Positions 9,113 to 20,263 of a stretch of 64,000 nt of DNA are shown piece by piece. The translations under genes and the position numbers were made by a program. Position 1 is the stretch's first letter; each line of letters opens with the position of its first letter. Source of the DNA: Paraburkholderia sartisoli (GTDB taxonomy: Bacteria; Pseudomonadota; Gammaproteobacteria; Burkholderiales; Burkholderiaceae); assembly GCF_900107685.1 (NCBI RefSeq), contig NZ_FNRQ01000004.1:372001-436000 (forward strand), given 5' to 3'. Below the pieces are notes generated by a model. That model had not been told where the DNA came from. It did no database searches and saw only the letters and a list, made by a program, of their open reading frames with translations.

Positions 9113-9353
9113 GTTGGCTCTCCTTCAATTTATCAATGGCTTCGAGGACCTGACGTACCTGGTACGCTTTGGCCTTGCCTTTATCGTTCTGGATGTTGAC
9201 GCGAGGGTCACCCGGCCACGGCATTTTAAAGACAGCATGACTGCTGCCAGCCTGGCGCGGTTGACCAAAATACGCTTCGCATACATTGAACAGCGCCAGG
9301 AACCGGACGCCGGCGGGTTGACGGCGCATCTGTTCGAGGGTTTTATTTATCAT
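9102..9353 (-). CDS. hicA: HicA-like toxin (mRNA interferase)
   Basis: An 83-residue small basic protein with the double-stranded-RNA-binding-like HicA core. The segment AGSSHAVFKMPWPGDPRVNIQNDKGKAKAYQVRQVL corresponds to the family's G-S-H-x-x-F block, which contains the catalytic histidine, and to the helix that follows. HicA toxins cleave mRNA. It is slightly longer at the N-terminus than minimal HicA proteins (about 60 residues). Pairing with hicB directly downstream supports the call. Toxic activity is inferred. Confidence 0.83.
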   Translation of the reverse strand: MINKTLEQMRRQPAGVRFLALFNVCEAYFGQPRQAGSSHAVFKMPWPGDPRVNIQNDKGKAKAYQVRQVLEAIDKLKESQHAR

Positions 9354-9359
9354 TTGCGT

Positions 9360-9388
9360 ATGGTTCCATTATTGGCACCATTTGTCAA
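9360..9388 (-). promoter_or_regulatory. Candidate hicAB promoter/operator
   Basis: Just upstream of hicA, an imperfect inverted repeat ATGGTTCC (9360-9367) N6 GGCACCAT (9374-9381), 7 of 8 matching, sits next to a TTGACA -35-like hexamer (9388-9383 on the minus strand). The position suits autorepression by the ribbon-helix-helix of HicB. The -10 is unclear. Confidence 0.45.
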
Positions 9389-9486
9389 ATCCTGGGCGCT
9401 GCTTCCTCCATCGTTTTGCACGCAGCCTGGCAACGCCATCGTCGCTTCTGTTACTCTGCGGCCTTTCCCCGCATCACTTCGAATCG

Positions 9487-9924
9487 ATGGAAATTCCTTT
9501 CAATGAGCGCGGCGTGTCGGTCACGCGCAACTCGCTTTCGGCAGCCGGTCAGGTCTTCGCATTGCGCGAAATCCAGCAAACGCGCGTCGTCACCGTGCAG
9601 AAGAACCGCGGCGTGCCGCTCGGGATTTCGCTCGCGGGTCTGGCGGGCGCTATCGTCGGCGGGGTGCTGTCCTCGCCGGCGGGTCTTGTCTGCGGCGTGA
9701 TGATCATCGTGGTGGGCGCGCTGACGTGGCTCACGCAGGACGTCACCCATCGCCTGGTCGTCGAAACGCACGACGGCAAACGCGAAGTGCTGTCCAGCGT
9801 CGACCGTGACTTCGTCGAACGCGTCGAGCAGACCGTGCTGCAGGCCAAAGCCGCGCAGCAGCAGGCCGCGGCAACGGCAGGCGCAGCGGCCACCGCCGCC
9901 GTCCGGGAAAATCCGCAGGCGTAA
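9487..9924 (+). CDS. DUF6232-like membrane protein
   Basis: A 145-residue protein of unknown function. A short N-terminal beta-rich section (RGVSVTRNSLSAAGQVFALREIQ) is followed by a transmembrane hairpin at about residues 42-80 (LGISLAGLAGAIVGGVLSS, GVMIIVVGALTWL), a beta section (HRLVVETHDGKREVLSSVD), and an Ala/Gln-rich coiled tail. This arrangement fits DUF6232, a widespread inner-membrane family without assigned role. The start is set at MEIPFNERG because upstream in-frame residues are not family-like. Confidence 0.7.
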   Translation: MEIPFNERGVSVTRNSLSAAGQVFALREIQQTRVVTVQKNRGVPLGISLAGLAGAIVGGVLSSPAGLVCGVMIIVVGALTWLTQDVTHRLVVETHDGKREVLSSVDRDFVERVEQTVLQAKAAQQQAAATAGAAATAAVRENPQA

Positions 9925-10113
9925 CACCTGTCAAGCCCGTTGTGTCCGTTGCGGGCCAGCGCGGGGGTTGCATTCGCCGATGCAGCAGCTGGGGCCTCGT
10001 TAACACAAAATTGACGTCGGACTGACGGCCTTTATCGCGGGCTTTAGGCCTGCGTCGCTATAGTGGACGCGTATCAACAACGCGTGCCGGCACGCCACTG
10101 CCGGCGACCCCCG

Positions 10114-10461
10114 ATGCTTCAATCCACCGCTTCCGCCGTCGCTCCCGTCGCGCGCACCGCGACCGCGCGTGCGCCGCGCACCCCGCGTCGCACAAACGAG
10201 GTCGTCTCGCTCGTCACCATCGACATCACCGTGCCTGGTACGGCCTCGACGGAAAGCCGGCGCGCGCTGCACACCGCGCTCGGCGACGACCTGCGTCTCT
10301 ATGTGATGACCATCGACCGCGCGAACGAGCGCGTCACGTTTCGCGCCGAAATCACCGCGCGTACGCTCGACGACGTCATTTCCGCGGTCACCGCATCACT
10401 TGCACGGGCAACCCTCGGCCGCGCCGTGTCCACCATGCTGCGGCGTCCACGACAGCGCTGA
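10114..10461 (+). CDS. Conserved hypothetical protein
   Basis: A 115-residue protein that I do not recognise. An Ala/Arg/Thr-rich N-terminal 30 residues precedes a compact alpha/beta section (VVSLVTIDITVPGTASTESR, DDLRLYVMTIDRANERVTFRAEI, LDDVISAVTASL) reminiscent of a small ferredoxin-like or ACT-like fold. No signal peptide or membrane segment is visible. The start at 10114 is the best ATG but lacks a clear ribosome site, and an upstream in-frame start at 10063 is possible. Confidence 0.5.
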   Translation: MLQSTASAVAPVARTATARAPRTPRRTNEVVSLVTIDITVPGTASTESRRALHTALGDDLRLYVMTIDRANERVTFRAEITARTLDDVISAVTASLARATLGRAVSTMLRRPRQR

Positions 10462-10553
10462 TCCGCGGCCTTGACACATTGTTTCAAGTGCGGCGGACCC
10501 GCCGCGTACAGTGAGCGCCCCGCGATTGCGCGCTCACTGCGAAACAGGTGCTC

Positions 10554-11615
10554 ATGCTCAAGTCCTTTCTGCGCGGCCGGCTGGCCGTCGTTCTGCTGTC
10601 GACCAGCGTATCAATCGGCATGCTGAGCAGCTGCTCGACGCCCATCTCCACGCCGGCACCGCCGCCGCCCGCCGCGAGTCTTCTGAACGGCGGCCGGGAT
10701 GGCGTCCTGATCGCGCTCAACGTCGAGCGAAGCGACCGAGGTCAGTCGCGCCTCGGCCTGCCAGTCCAGATCGACGGCAAGGCGGTCTACATGATGCTCG
10801 ACACCGGCACCCAGGGCGTTCGCGTGCTCTCCTCGGTGTTGCCGCGCACGGACTATCCGCCAGTGGGCGGCAGGACGTCGATGGTGTTCGCGAACGATGC
10901 GCAGGTGTCGGGGCCACTCGTCAAACTGCCGGTTGGCTTTGTCGGCGCCAAACCGTTCGACGTCACCGCGCAATCCGTCGACGATGTCCGCTGCCAGCCA
11001 GGCGCGAAACGCTGCGTCGCGATGGACGGCTACACCGGTGAATTCGGCTGGGCGTTTTCGGGCCTGTTCGGCGTCGGCGCGGAACAACCGGACGACACGT
11101 GCTGCACGCAACCGTTGCGCGCGCTGCCCGGCAACATCGGACTGCGCTATATCGTCCACGCGAATCTCGCGCGGCCGTATCTTCTGTTGACGCCATCGAA
11201 GACATTGAGCAGCGAGTTCACGATGTTTCCGATGCGGGCCGGCAGCGACGGCGTACGCAAATGGCCAGCGGGTTGCGTGCAGGTCGCCGACAAAATGAGC
11301 TTCTGTGCGCCCGTGGTGTTTTCGACGGGCGGCATGGACATGATCCGCCTCGAGACCGACACCACGCCCAACTGGCTCGACGACGACAGTGAAGGCAAGG
11401 TGCTCAGGCAGGGCAACTTCAACACCGCGTTGGGCGTCGGGTCGTGGGTACATCGCTTCGATGCCGCGCAGGTGACGATCGTGAAGGCACGCAGCGGGCA
11501 GAACCGCATCGTCATCGGCCTGATGGCGATGCAGAACATCGACGTGCTGTTCGATTTCGCGAGCGGCCAGATCGGCCTGCGGGCGAGAAAGCCGACCGAG
11601 GCGCTCGGCGGCTAA
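10554..11615 (+). CDS. Retropepsin-like aspartyl protease-fold lipoprotein
   Basis: A 353-residue predicted lipoprotein: signal sequence with lipobox MLSSC near residue 25, then a Pro-rich linker. The block VYMMLDTGTQGVRVLSSVLP carries the D-T-G of pepsin/retropepsin folds. A second D-T-G is not visible. Four conserved cysteines (VRCQPGAKRC, DTCCTQPL) suggest disulfides in the periplasm. The C-terminus (VIGLMAMQNIDVLFDFASGQIGL) matches the closing strand of aspartyl-protease-like domains. Protease activity is uncertain. The ATG at 10554 behind AACAGG is preferred to an in-frame GTG six bases upstream. Confidence 0.68.
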   Translation: MLKSFLRGRLAVVLLSTSVSIGMLSSCSTPISTPAPPPPAASLLNGGRDGVLIALNVERSDRGQSRLGLPVQIDGKAVYMMLDTGTQGVRVLSSVLPRTDYPPVGGRTSMVFANDAQVSGPLVKLPVGFVGAKPFDVTAQSVDDVRCQPGAKRCVAMDGYTGEFGWAFSGLFGVGAEQPDDTCCTQPLRALPGNIGLRYIVHANLARPYLLLTPSKTLSSEFTMFPMRAGSDGVRKWPAGCVQVADKMSFCAPVVFSTGGMDMIRLETDTTPNWLDDDSEGKVLRQGNFNTALGVGSWVHRFDAAQVTIVKARSGQNRIVIGLMAMQNIDVLFDFASGQIGLRARKPTEALGG

Positions 11616-11720
11616 GCGTCAGCCAGCCGTGCAGGACAACAGTGCAGCGAGTGCCATGAATCCCGCCTCGCCGCACCCCTTCGTCATTTCGGCGACGCTG
11701 GCAACATCGCCCGAACCGCG

Positions 11721-14174
11721 TCATCCGAGATCGAGCGATTTGACATGCCAGATGCCCTGCGCGTACTCGGCGATCGTGCGATCCGACGAAAACTGCCCCA
11801 TGCCCGCGACGTTTTCAATCGCGCTTTCAGTCCACGCGCGCGTGTCGCGGAAGCGCTCGTCGACGGCTTTCTGCGCCTCGGCAAACGCGACGAAATCGGC
11901 GAGCACCATGTAGTGATCACCCCAGTCGACGAGCGTGTGGAAAATATCCGAGAAGCGCGGCGGGTCTTCCGGTGAAAAGAAGCCCGTCCGGATCTGGTCG
12001 AGCGCGGTGTGCAGTTCCGGGTTCTCTTCGTACAGCTGGCGCGGGCGGTACCCTTTCGCGCGCAGATCGTCGACCTCGTCGGCGGTGTGGCCGAAGATGA
12101 AGATATGCTCGCGGCCCACCGCATCGCAGATTTCAATGTTCGCGCCGTCCATCGTGCCGATGGTCAACGCCCCGTTCAGTGCGAGCTTCATGTTGCCGGT
12201 GCCCGACGCTTCCGTGCCCGCCATCGAGATCTGCTCGGACAGATCGGCCGCCGGAATGATGAGTTCGGCGACGCTCACGCCGTAGTTCGGCACGAACACG
12301 ACCTTCAGCCGGTCGCCGATCACGGGGTCGCTGTTGACCTTCGCGCCGACGTCGTTGATGAGCTTGATGATCGTCTTCGCCATCCGGTAGGCGGACGCCG
12401 ACTTGCCCGCGAACATCACGACGCGCGGCACCCAGTCGCGCTCCGGATGGGCGCGAATCTGGTTATAGCGGACGATCACGTGCAGCACGTTCAGCAACTG
12501 CCGCTTGTATTCGTGAATGCGCTTGACCTGCAGATCGAACAGCGCCTCGGGATCGAACGACACGCCGGTCGCCTGCGTCAGCCGATGCGCGAGCCGTAGC
12601 TTGTTCTGGCGCTTCGCCTCATGGAACGCGGCGACGAACGCGTCATCGTTGCGCAGTTCGCGCAGCTTCGCGAGTTCGAACAGATCGCGCCGCCAGTGCG
12701 TGCCGATCTGCTGGTCGATCAGCGACGACATCGACGGGCTCGCCTGCGCGAGCCAGCGACGCGGCGTGACGCCGTTCGTCACGTTCGTGAAGCGCTCGGG
12801 GAACATGCGCGCGAAGTCGGCGAAGATGTGTCTCGTCATCAGTTGCGAGTGCAACTTCGATACGCCGTTCACCTTGTGGCTCGCGACAATCGCGAGGTGC
12901 GCCATGCGCACGCGCCGCTGCCCGTATTCGTCGACGAGCGAGATGCGCCGGATCATTTCGGCGTCGTGCCCCGACTTCTCGCTCACGTGCTTCAGAAATT
13001 CCGCGTTGATCTCGAAGATGATTTCGAGGTGGCGCGGCAGCAGGCGCGCCAGCATCTCGACGTCCCACGTTTCGAGCGCCTCGGGCATCAGCGTGTGGTT
13101 CGTGTACGAGAACATCTGCTCGATGTGCTTCCACGCCTTGTCCCACGGCACGTGATGCACGTCGACGAGCAGCCGCATCAGTTCCGGAATCGCCAGCACC
13201 GGATGGGTATCGTTCAGATGCACCGCGACCTTTTCCGCGAAGCGCCCGAACGTGCTGTGCGTCCTTTGGTACCGGCGGATCAGGTCCTGCATCGTCGCCG
13301 ACACAAAGAAGTATTCCTGGCGCAGGCGCAGCTCGCGACCGGCCGGCGTCGAGTCGTCCGGATACAGCAGGCGCGAGACGTTTTCAGACATCTCTTTCGC
13401 TTCGACCGCGCGCCGGTAGTCGCCGCGATTGAACGCCGTGAGGTCGAGCTCCTCTGTCGCGCGCGCGGACCACAGCCGTAGCGTGTTGGTTGCGCTCGTC
13501 GCGTAACCCGGGATCACCGTGTCGTACGCCATCGCGTTGACGTGCTCGGTATCGATCCATTCGATATGGCCGTTGCGCTGCACGGTACGCCCGCCGAAAT
13601 GCACGAGGTACTGCACTTCCGGTCGTGGAAATTCCCATGGATTGCCCGCGCGCAGCCAGTAATCCGGCGTCTCGACCTGCTCGCCATCCACGATCTGCTG
13701 ACGGAACATCCCGTATTCGTAACGGATGCCGTAACCAAAACCCGGAATGCCGAGCGTCGCCATCGAATCGAGGAAGCACGCCGCCAGCCGCCCCAGGCCG
13801 CCGTTGCCGAGCGCCGCATCGGGCTCGAGATCGGTCAGGGACTCCATGTCGACGCCCAGATCGTGCAGCGCTTCCTTCATCTGGTCGTGGATGCCGAGCG
13901 CGAGCAGCGCGTTCGTGAACGTGCGGCCGATCAGGAATTCCATCGACAGGTAGTAGACGCGCTTGACGTCCTGTTCGTACTGCAGACGCGTGGTCTTCAT
14001 CCAGCGCGCGACGAGCCGGTCACGCACGGCGAGCGCCGCCGCATGCAGCCAGTCCTGCGGGCGTGCCGTCACGGCATCCTTGCCGACGCCGTACATCAGG
14101 CGATTGGAAATGGAGCGCCGTAGCGCGTCGACGGTACTGTTGAGCTGGTCGAATTCCAGATCGACGGTTGTCAT
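11721..14174 (-). CDS. glgP: Glycogen/starch/alpha-glucan phosphorylase
   Basis: An 817-residue cytoplasmic PLP enzyme that phosphorolyses alpha-1,4-glucans to glucose 1-phosphate. Family landmarks include [17 protein letters not shown] near the N-terminus, [29 protein letters not shown], the [10 protein letters not shown] block, and the PLP-lysine segment [25 protein letters not shown] near residue 650. The length is normal and the frame intact. A GGAGGC ribosome site precedes the ATG. No other glycogen gene is adjacent, so it appears to be a single-gene unit. Confidence 0.97.
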   Translation of the reverse strand: MTTVDLEFDQLNSTVDALRRSISNRLMYGVGKDAVTARPQDWLHAAALAVRDRLVARWMKTTRLQYEQDVKRVYYLSMEFLIGRTFTNALLALGIHDQMKEALHDLGVDMESLTDLEPDAALGNGGLGRLAACFLDSMATLGIPGFGYGIRYEYGMFRQQIVDGEQVETPDYWLRAGNPWEFPRPEVQYLVHFGGRTVQRNGHIEWIDTEHVNAMAYDTVIPGYATSATNTLRLWSARATEELDLTAFNRGDYRRAVEAKEMSENVSRLLYPDDSTPAGRELRLRQEYFFVSATMQDLIRRYQRTHSTFGRFAEKVAVHLNDTHPVLAIPELMRLLVDVHHVPWDKAWKHIEQMFSYTNHTLMPEALETWDVEMLARLLPRHLEIIFEINAEFLKHVSEKSGHDAEMIRRISLVDEYGQRRVRMAHLAIVASHKVNGVSKLHSQLMTRHIFADFARMFPERFTNVTNGVTPRRWLAQASPSMSSLIDQQIGTHWRRDLFELAKLRELRNDDAFVAAFHEAKRQNKLRLAHRLTQATGVSFDPEALFDLQVKRIHEYKRQLLNVLHVIVRYNQIRAHPERDWVPRVVMFAGKSASAYRMAKTIIKLINDVGAKVNSDPVIGDRLKVVFVPNYGVSVAELIIPAADLSEQISMAGTEASGTGNMKLALNGALTIGTMDGANIEICDAVGREHIFIFGHTADEVDDLRAKGYRPRQLYEENPELHTALDQIRTGFFSPEDPPRFSDIFHTLVDWGDHYMVLADFVAFAEAQKAVDERFRDTRAWTESAIENVAGMGQFSSDRTIAEYAQGIWHVKSLDLG

Positions 14175-14487
14175 CGAAGCCTCCGGGTTGTGCCTGTCCG
14201 GCGCGCTCCGGCCGCGCGGTCGGCGGGCAGAATGGCGCGTGCCGGTCAGGCGGTTAAATAAGCAGAGTAGGACATTTGCGGCTTCGCGTCATGGGCCGCG
14301 CCAGGCGCTCGGCCCGCACGACCCTTCTCCCGGATGAACTGTTATTGCCCGCTTCCGCACGAATCCAGTGCATCGGGGCGCAACGTGCGCGGCCCGGTGC
14401 ACTAACATGAAATGGCGCGCACACAGCGCCGAAGGCCGCGAACGACGCACACGCGATCGTCACGGCCAGGTCCCGGGAGAAAGCGCC
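14175..14487. other. Divergent intergenic region, glgP to a small gene
   Basis: About 313 bases without a supportable gene. It must contain the glgP promoter on the minus strand. The relatively AT-rich stretch around 14252-14275 is the likeliest promoter zone, but no convincing hexamer pair was found. Confidence 0.4.
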
Positions 14488-14715
14488 ATGAACGTACAGA
14501 CAATGCTCGGCATGTTCCATGCCCAGGAGCTGTTCCTCGTTTCGGTAGTGCGCTCAATGCCGCCTGACGCGCGACGCAGGATCGCCGACGAGTTCCAGGC
14601 GCAGGTCGAACTCGCGGAGGCGCCACATCTGACTTCAGCGCACGATCGTGAGACGGCCGAAGCATTCAAGGCACATATCCGCAAGCTGTCGATCCTGCTC
14701 GCTTCGTTTTCCTGA
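14488..14715 (+). CDS. Small hypothetical protein
   Basis: A 75-residue, mostly helical acidic/neutral protein (NVQTMLGMFHAQELFLVSVVRS, RRRIADEFQAQVELAEAPHL) that I do not recognise. The start is well supported by a GGGAGAAAG ribosome site seven bases before the ATG. It has no cysteine cluster, signal peptide or obvious membrane span. It is divergent from glgP, but no functional link can be claimed. Confidence 0.6.
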   Translation: MNVQTMLGMFHAQELFLVSVVRSMPPDARRRIADEFQAQVELAEAPHLTSAHDRETAEAFKAHIRKLSILLASFS

Positions 14716-14960
14716 GGCCTGCGTGCCTGCCCGTGCGCACGGCTCGGGTGTTACGCGGGCGGCATGGCCGGCCATACGGCGCCCATGGGCCGGCGCGATG
14801 CGCTTTGTACCCGGTGTGCGCCCCACGTGTCAGCAAAGCCGTGGCAGGCTCGCGACGCCCTTCTGCTGGCCTGAACGCCAGTGTCCGCCTGGTTTATGTC
14901 ACCGGCGTGCGTGTTCGATGATGGCTCGCGGGCTTGACCGTTAGTTGCGTCTTTGGATAA

Positions 14961-14995
14961 ACGAAACGGCCCGTCCAGCGAAGCCGGCGGGCCGT
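14961..14995 (-). terminator. Terminator downstream of ltaE
   Basis: Read on the minus strand, ACGGCCCG (14995-14988) pairs with CGGGCCGT (14973-14966) around a 14-base loop and runs into TTCGTTT. It lies 22 bases past the ltaE stop. Confidence 0.75.
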
Positions 14996-15016
14996 CACGA
15001 TCGGGCCGTTTGTTGC

Positions 15017-16021
15017 TCAGCGTGCGAAATACGCCTTCACTGCCGCGAGGAACGTGTCGATGTCGGCGCGCGACACATCCATGTGCGTCACGAAGCGCGA
15101 TGCATACAACATCTGCGTGAGGATGCCGCGCGCCTTGAGCCACGCTTCGAGCGGTGCGCAGTGCTCCTGCGGAAACTGCGCGAACACCATGTTGGTCGCC
15201 ACCGACTGCACCTTCACCTGATCGATCTGCCCGAGCCCCGCCGCGAGATGCGCGGCGTTCGCGTGGTCGTCGGCGAGACGCTCGACGTTGTGATCGAACG
15301 CGTACAGGCACGCCGCCGCCAGCACGCCCGATTGCCGCATGCCGCCGCCCAGCACCTTGCGCCAGCGATGCGCGCTGTCGATCAGCGCCTTGCTGCCCAC
15401 CAGCACCGAGCCGACCGGCGCGCCCAGTCCCTTCGAAAAGCAGATCGACACCGAATCGAACGGATCGCACAGCGCTTTGACCGGCTGGCCCGAACCGACT
15501 GCCGCGTTGCAGACCCGCGCGCCGTCGAGGTGAGTGGCGAGGCCGCGCTGGCGCACGAACGCCACCGCCTCAGCGACGTAATCCGCCGGCAGCACCCTGC
15601 CGCCAATCGTGTTTTCGAGCGCGAAGAGCCGCGTGCGCGCGAAGTGGTCGTCGACCGGCTTGATCGCGGCCGCGACCTTGTCGAGCGGCAGCGTGCCGTC
15701 GGCGGCGTTTTCGAGCGGCTGCGGCTGGATGCTGCCCAGCACCGCCGCGCCGCCGCCTTCGTATTTGTACGTGTGCGCGAGCTGGCCGACGATGTATTCG
15801 TCGCCGCGCGCGCAATGCGCCATCAACGCGGCGAGGTTGCTTTGCGTGCCGCTCGGGAAGAAGAGCCCGGCTTCCTTGCCGGTGCGTTCCGCAACCGTCG
15901 CCTGCAGGCGCAGGACGGTCGGATCGTCGCCCCAGACGTCGTCGCCCACTTCGGCCGACGTCATGGCGGCCAGCATCGGCGCGGTGGGACGGGTAACGGT
16001 ATCGCTGCGCAAATCGATCAT
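15017..16021 (-). CDS. ltaE: Low-specificity L-threonine aldolase
   Basis: A 334-residue PLP enzyme cleaving L-threonine or allo-threonine to glycine and acetaldehyde. The start [17 protein letters not shown] is the family N-terminus. Other landmarks are [30 protein letters not shown], the [13 protein letters not shown] block, and the PLP-lysine segment [14 protein letters not shown]. The length is normal. Upstream in-frame sequence (to 16159) is not family-like and was excluded. It stands alone with its own terminator. Confidence 0.94.
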   Translation of the reverse strand: MIDLRSDTVTRPTAPMLAAMTSAEVGDDVWGDDPTVLRLQATVAERTGKEAGLFFPSGTQSNLAALMAHCARGDEYIVGQLAHTYKYEGGGAAVLGSIQPQPLENAADGTLPLDKVAAAIKPVDDHFARTRLFALENTIGGRVLPADYVAEAVAFVRQRGLATHLDGARVCNAAVGSGQPVKALCDPFDSVSICFSKGLGAPVGSVLVGSKALIDSAHRWRKVLGGGMRQSGVLAAACLYAFDHNVERLADDHANAAHLAAGLGQIDQVKVQSVATNMVFAQFPQEHCAPLEAWLKARGILTQMLYASRFVTHMDVSRADIDTFLAAVKAYFAR

Positions 16022-16289
16022 GTGTAGGTCCTGTACGGGCTGTCGGTGCCGTGCGGCACCGCGAAACACACGCAGCGACACGGCAGATGGAACCTGACAG
16101 TGTATGCAAATATGGATGTGCTGAGAACCGCGCGAACGGCCAGGGCCGTTCGCGCACATAGTGGGACTGGTTTGGCCTGGGCGAGCACGCGGCGCGGGTT
16201 TGAAACGCGATCGGAGGCGTTACCGCGGGCGCGGCCAGCCGGACGACGCGCGCCTTCGTGTGCCCGGCTTCGCGTGAACGTGACGAGGA

Positions 16290-17024
16290 TCAGCCGCCCG
16301 GCTTCGGCAACAGGGTCAACGGATCGACCGGCTTGCCGTCGTTGCGCACCTCGAACTGCAGCGAACCGGAACCGTTCGCGTCGGCGCCCATTTCGGCGAT
16401 CGTCTGGCCTTGCGTGACAGCGTCGCCTTCCTTCACGAGCAGCACACGGTTGTGGCCGTACGCGGTGATGATCGTCGCGTCGTGCTTGATGATGATGAGC
16501 GGCCCGTACGCCTCCATGCCCGTTCCCGCGTAGACCACGCGCCCGGTCGCCGCCGCCTTGACCGGTTCCCCCGGTTTGCCGCCGATCACGATGCCCTTGC
16601 GGGCAGCGGTGAACGTCGACAGGATCGGGCCCTGCACGGGCCACGCCAGCCTGACCATCGACACCTCCGGCGCGGGCGCGCCACCCGTACGCGGAACGAC
16701 GCCGCCGGGTCCCGTCACGACGGCCGCGGGTGGCGCGACGCGCAGAATCTGCCCGGACGTGACAGGCGCGTTCGGCGCCAGATGGTTCCAGCTCGCGACA
16801 TCCTCGGCACGCTGGCCGAAGGCCGTCGCCACCGAAAGCAGCGAATCGCCCGGATTCACGCGGTAGTAACCCGCCGGCACGCCGCCCGCAGACTGGTACG
16901 CGCCGGCTGGGGTGCCAGGACGCGTCGTATCGTTCCACGGAACAATCGTGCAGGCGGCCGTCGATAGCGCCGCGCCCGTGAAAAACAGAACCTGCGCCGT
17001 ACGGCGCGACCACGCTGCGGTCAT
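16290..17024 (-). CDS. LysM + LytM (M23-like) lipoprotein, probably a non-catalytic amidase activator
   Basis: A 244-residue envelope lipoprotein. It has a lipobox STAAC near residue 25, then a LysM peptidoglycan-binding module (YYRVNPGDSLLSVATAFGQRAEDVASWNHL, residues 53-95) and a C-terminal M23-like domain (LAWPVQGPILSTF to LLPKPGG). The first zinc-binding H-x3-D motif of active M23 peptidases is replaced by IVIGGKPG, and YGHN lacks the H-x-H pair. It is therefore probably a degenerate LytM factor of the NlpD/EnvC kind that activates cell-wall amidases. No rpoS or surE neighbour is present, so this is not the canonical nlpD locus. Confidence 0.85.
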   Translation of the reverse strand: MTAAWSRRTAQVLFFTGAALSTAACTIVPWNDTTRPGTPAGAYQSAGGVPAGYYRVNPGDSLLSVATAFGQRAEDVASWNHLAPNAPVTSGQILRVAPPAAVVTGPGGVVPRTGGAPAPEVSMVRLAWPVQGPILSTFTAARKGIVIGGKPGEPVKAAATGRVVYAGTGMEAYGPLIIIKHDATIITAYGHNRVLLVKEGDAVTQGQTIAEMGADANGSGSLQFEVRNDGKPVDPLTLLPKPGG

Positions 17025-17052
17025 TGTTCCTCCTCGCTAGAGTTGCACTGCA

Positions 17053-17364
17053 TCAGACGCTGCCTCCGGTTTCAACGACCAGAATGCGCGCCTCGCCGAG
17101 TGGATATGCGACATGCTCTGTACCCATAGACGCATAAAACACGTCGCCAGTTTCCAGAATGGTGGATTGTTCGTCGCCGTCGACGCGATAGCGCATCTCG
17201 ACGCGGCCATCGAGGACGGCGAAGGCTTCCTCGCCGTCGTTGACGTGCCATGTGTAGGGCTGGTCGGTCCAGTGCAGACGGGTGGTGATGCCGCCCATGT
17301 TCGCGATGTCGAGGGCGCCCCACGGACGGCTCGCCGTGAAATGCCGCGTACGGATGATTTTCAT
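17053..17364 (-). CDS. Single-domain cupin protein
   Basis: A 103-residue small beta-barrel protein of the cupin superfamily. Its motifs are YTWHVNDGEEAFAVLDGRVEMRY (an atypical motif 1, with W-H and E positions) and ILETGDVFYASMGTEHVAYP (motif 2, with the second histidine). It lies 28 bases downstream of the LysM lipoprotein, on the same strand. The start MKIIRTRHF was chosen over a longer frame because the cupin fold begins there. The function is unknown; members often bind small ligands or act as sugar or amine sensors. Confidence 0.75.
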   Translation of the reverse strand: MKIIRTRHFTASRPWGALDIANMGGITTRLHWTDQPYTWHVNDGEEAFAVLDGRVEMRYRVDGDEQSTILETGDVFYASMGTEHVAYPLGEARILVVETGGSV

Positions 17365-17562
17365 GATCGTGCCATGCGTTTGCGGTTCGTCGCCAGGCCA
17401 CACCGGCCCGGCCGACCTGTGCGAGCTGGATCAAATGACGGACGACCCGCCTGCTGTTCGGGACAAGGTGCCGGATCATTATATGGCTCGCGGGTCCGCA
17501 GCAGGTCGTCTCGGGGCGCGGCTGGCGGCATTTGACACGGAATCGGCGCTTCGGGACCCCCA

Positions 17563-17590
17563 TTGATTACACCCGGCACTGGCCTATACT
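17563..17590 (+). promoter_or_regulatory. Candidate sigma70 promoter for the gene at 17686
   Basis: TTGATT at 17563-17568 and TATACT at 17585-17590 with a 16-base spacer, about 95 bases ahead of the start codon. Downstream lie imperfect repeats of CCCTTACTG. Confidence 0.45.
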
Positions 17591-17685
17591 GCCCCTTACT
17601 GTCCCTTACCGCCCTACTGTCGCGAGCCCCCGCGGGTGAGCCGGTTGCCGGTTGCCGCGATGTCCTGTCCGCGAGGAGTTCGAGG

Positions 17686-18006
17686 ATGAACAAGGCCACG
17701 TTTCTGTCCCTGCAACTCAATGTCGAGGATGTCGCGACGTCGCCCGGGCTGGCGGAGTTGCTGAACACACACCTCGTCTTCGCCACCGATGTCGCCGAGG
17801 CGGCCGACGCCCTGGTTCAGCTTGCCAGCGTCGCGCGCCTGTCGAGCGGCGTGGAGGCGACCGTCGAGCTGCCCGCTGTCGCGATCGAACGCTTGCGTGA
17901 AGCGCTCGACACGCTAAGCGGCTACGACGAAACCTGGCTGCTTGCGCTGGAGCCGAGTCGCGAACTGTTCGACGACATCGCGCGCCGTCATCGCACGCTG
18001 CACTGA
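17686..18006 (+). CDS. Conserved hypothetical protein
   Basis: A 106-residue acidic helical protein that I do not recognise (TFLSLQLNVEDVATSPGLAE, HLVFATDVAEAADALVQLAS). No signal peptide, membrane span or metal motif is visible. The start is strongly supported by GAGGAGTTCGAGG just upstream of the ATG, and a candidate promoter and a strong terminator bound it as a monocistronic gene. It is divergent from the cupin gene. Confidence 0.65.
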   Translation: MNKATFLSLQLNVEDVATSPGLAELLNTHLVFATDVAEAADALVQLASVARLSSGVEATVELPAVAIERLREALDTLSGYDETWLLALEPSRELFDDIARRHRTLH

Positions 18007-18010
18007 TGCA

Positions 18011-18049
18011 AAAAAAACGCTGACCGGATGACTCCTGTCAGCGTTTTTT
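18011..18049. terminator. Bidirectional terminator
   Basis: AAAAAACGCTGAC (18012-18024) pairs with GTCAGCGTTTTTT (18037-18049) across a 12-base loop, with A and T runs on both sides. It sits between the convergent genes at 17686 and 18451. Confidence 0.92.
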
Positions 18050-18136
18050 ATTGCCTGCGATCCTGCCCGCATGCGCTGCGGGCTGCCTGCCAACCGCACG
18101 ATGCGGGGTCATCGCCCCTCGGTGACTTACTTCAGC

Positions 18137-18451
18137 CTAGTTGCCGAAGAAAACCGATTGCGGACCCGTCTGCTCAGCGCGCGCGCCGGCTTGCGACGAA
18201 CCCTTCGTCGCCGGACCGTAGCTGGTGTTCACCGGCGAGGCGCCGTTTTGTGCCGCAATGCGGGCCTCGGCTTCCTGGATGTGAACCGGATAGCTGTTGC
18301 GGTCGTCGAGCGGGTTGTAGCCGGCCTTCTGGAGCTGCACGAGTTCTTCGCGAACCTGGGCGCGGGTGAGCGGCTCGTTCGACTGCGCGAACGACACGAC
18401 AGGAGCGGCGAGAACTGCGGCGACAACGGCTGCCTTGATCAGTGCTTTCAT
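18137..18451 (-). CDS. DUF4148 exported protein
   Basis: A 104-residue secreted protein with a signal peptide (MKALIKAAVVAAVLAAPVVSFA/QSN). It carries the DUF4148 core TRAQVREELVQLQKAGYNPLDDRNSYPVHIQEAEARI, a short helical motif abundant in Burkholderiaceae whose role is unknown. The C-terminus is low complexity. The start was taken at MKALIKAAV. DUF4148 genes are often stress-responsive, but nothing in this sequence proves regulation. Confidence 0.88.
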   Translation of the reverse strand: MKALIKAAVVAAVLAAPVVSFAQSNEPLTRAQVREELVQLQKAGYNPLDDRNSYPVHIQEAEARIAAQNGASPVNTSYGPATKGSSQAGARAEQTGPQSVFFGN

Positions 18452-18727
18452 GGTAACTACCTCCGGACTTGTTTTGAATCGCTGCGGGATCATGTCCTTC
18501 AGCGCTTAGGCGCAAGTCTAGTGAAGTTGCCAATCAGGGGTAACCACTAATTCGGTGAAACTCTCTTGCTGGAATTGCAACAATTATCGTTCTGACGGTT
18601 CGATTACCGAGGCTGTCCTGTTACGTTCAGCAACAGTCAACGGAGCAGGAAGGGCGTGCTACCGCCCCGCCCACCCATGTCACGTTGCCGGTGCCATGTA
18701 TCGGATCAAGCGAGGATCAGACGTCGA

Positions 18728-20137
<1,410 letters not shown>

Positions 20138-20263
20138 GATATGAATTCTCCAGATTCCAGAAAGACGGGATGCCGCGCCGGATTGCCTGCCTGCGCGGCG
20201 TCGAGAGTGAAAGGATAAAAGAAATGGCCGGATGCCGCTTGTTTGCGGCCCACCGGACGCACG

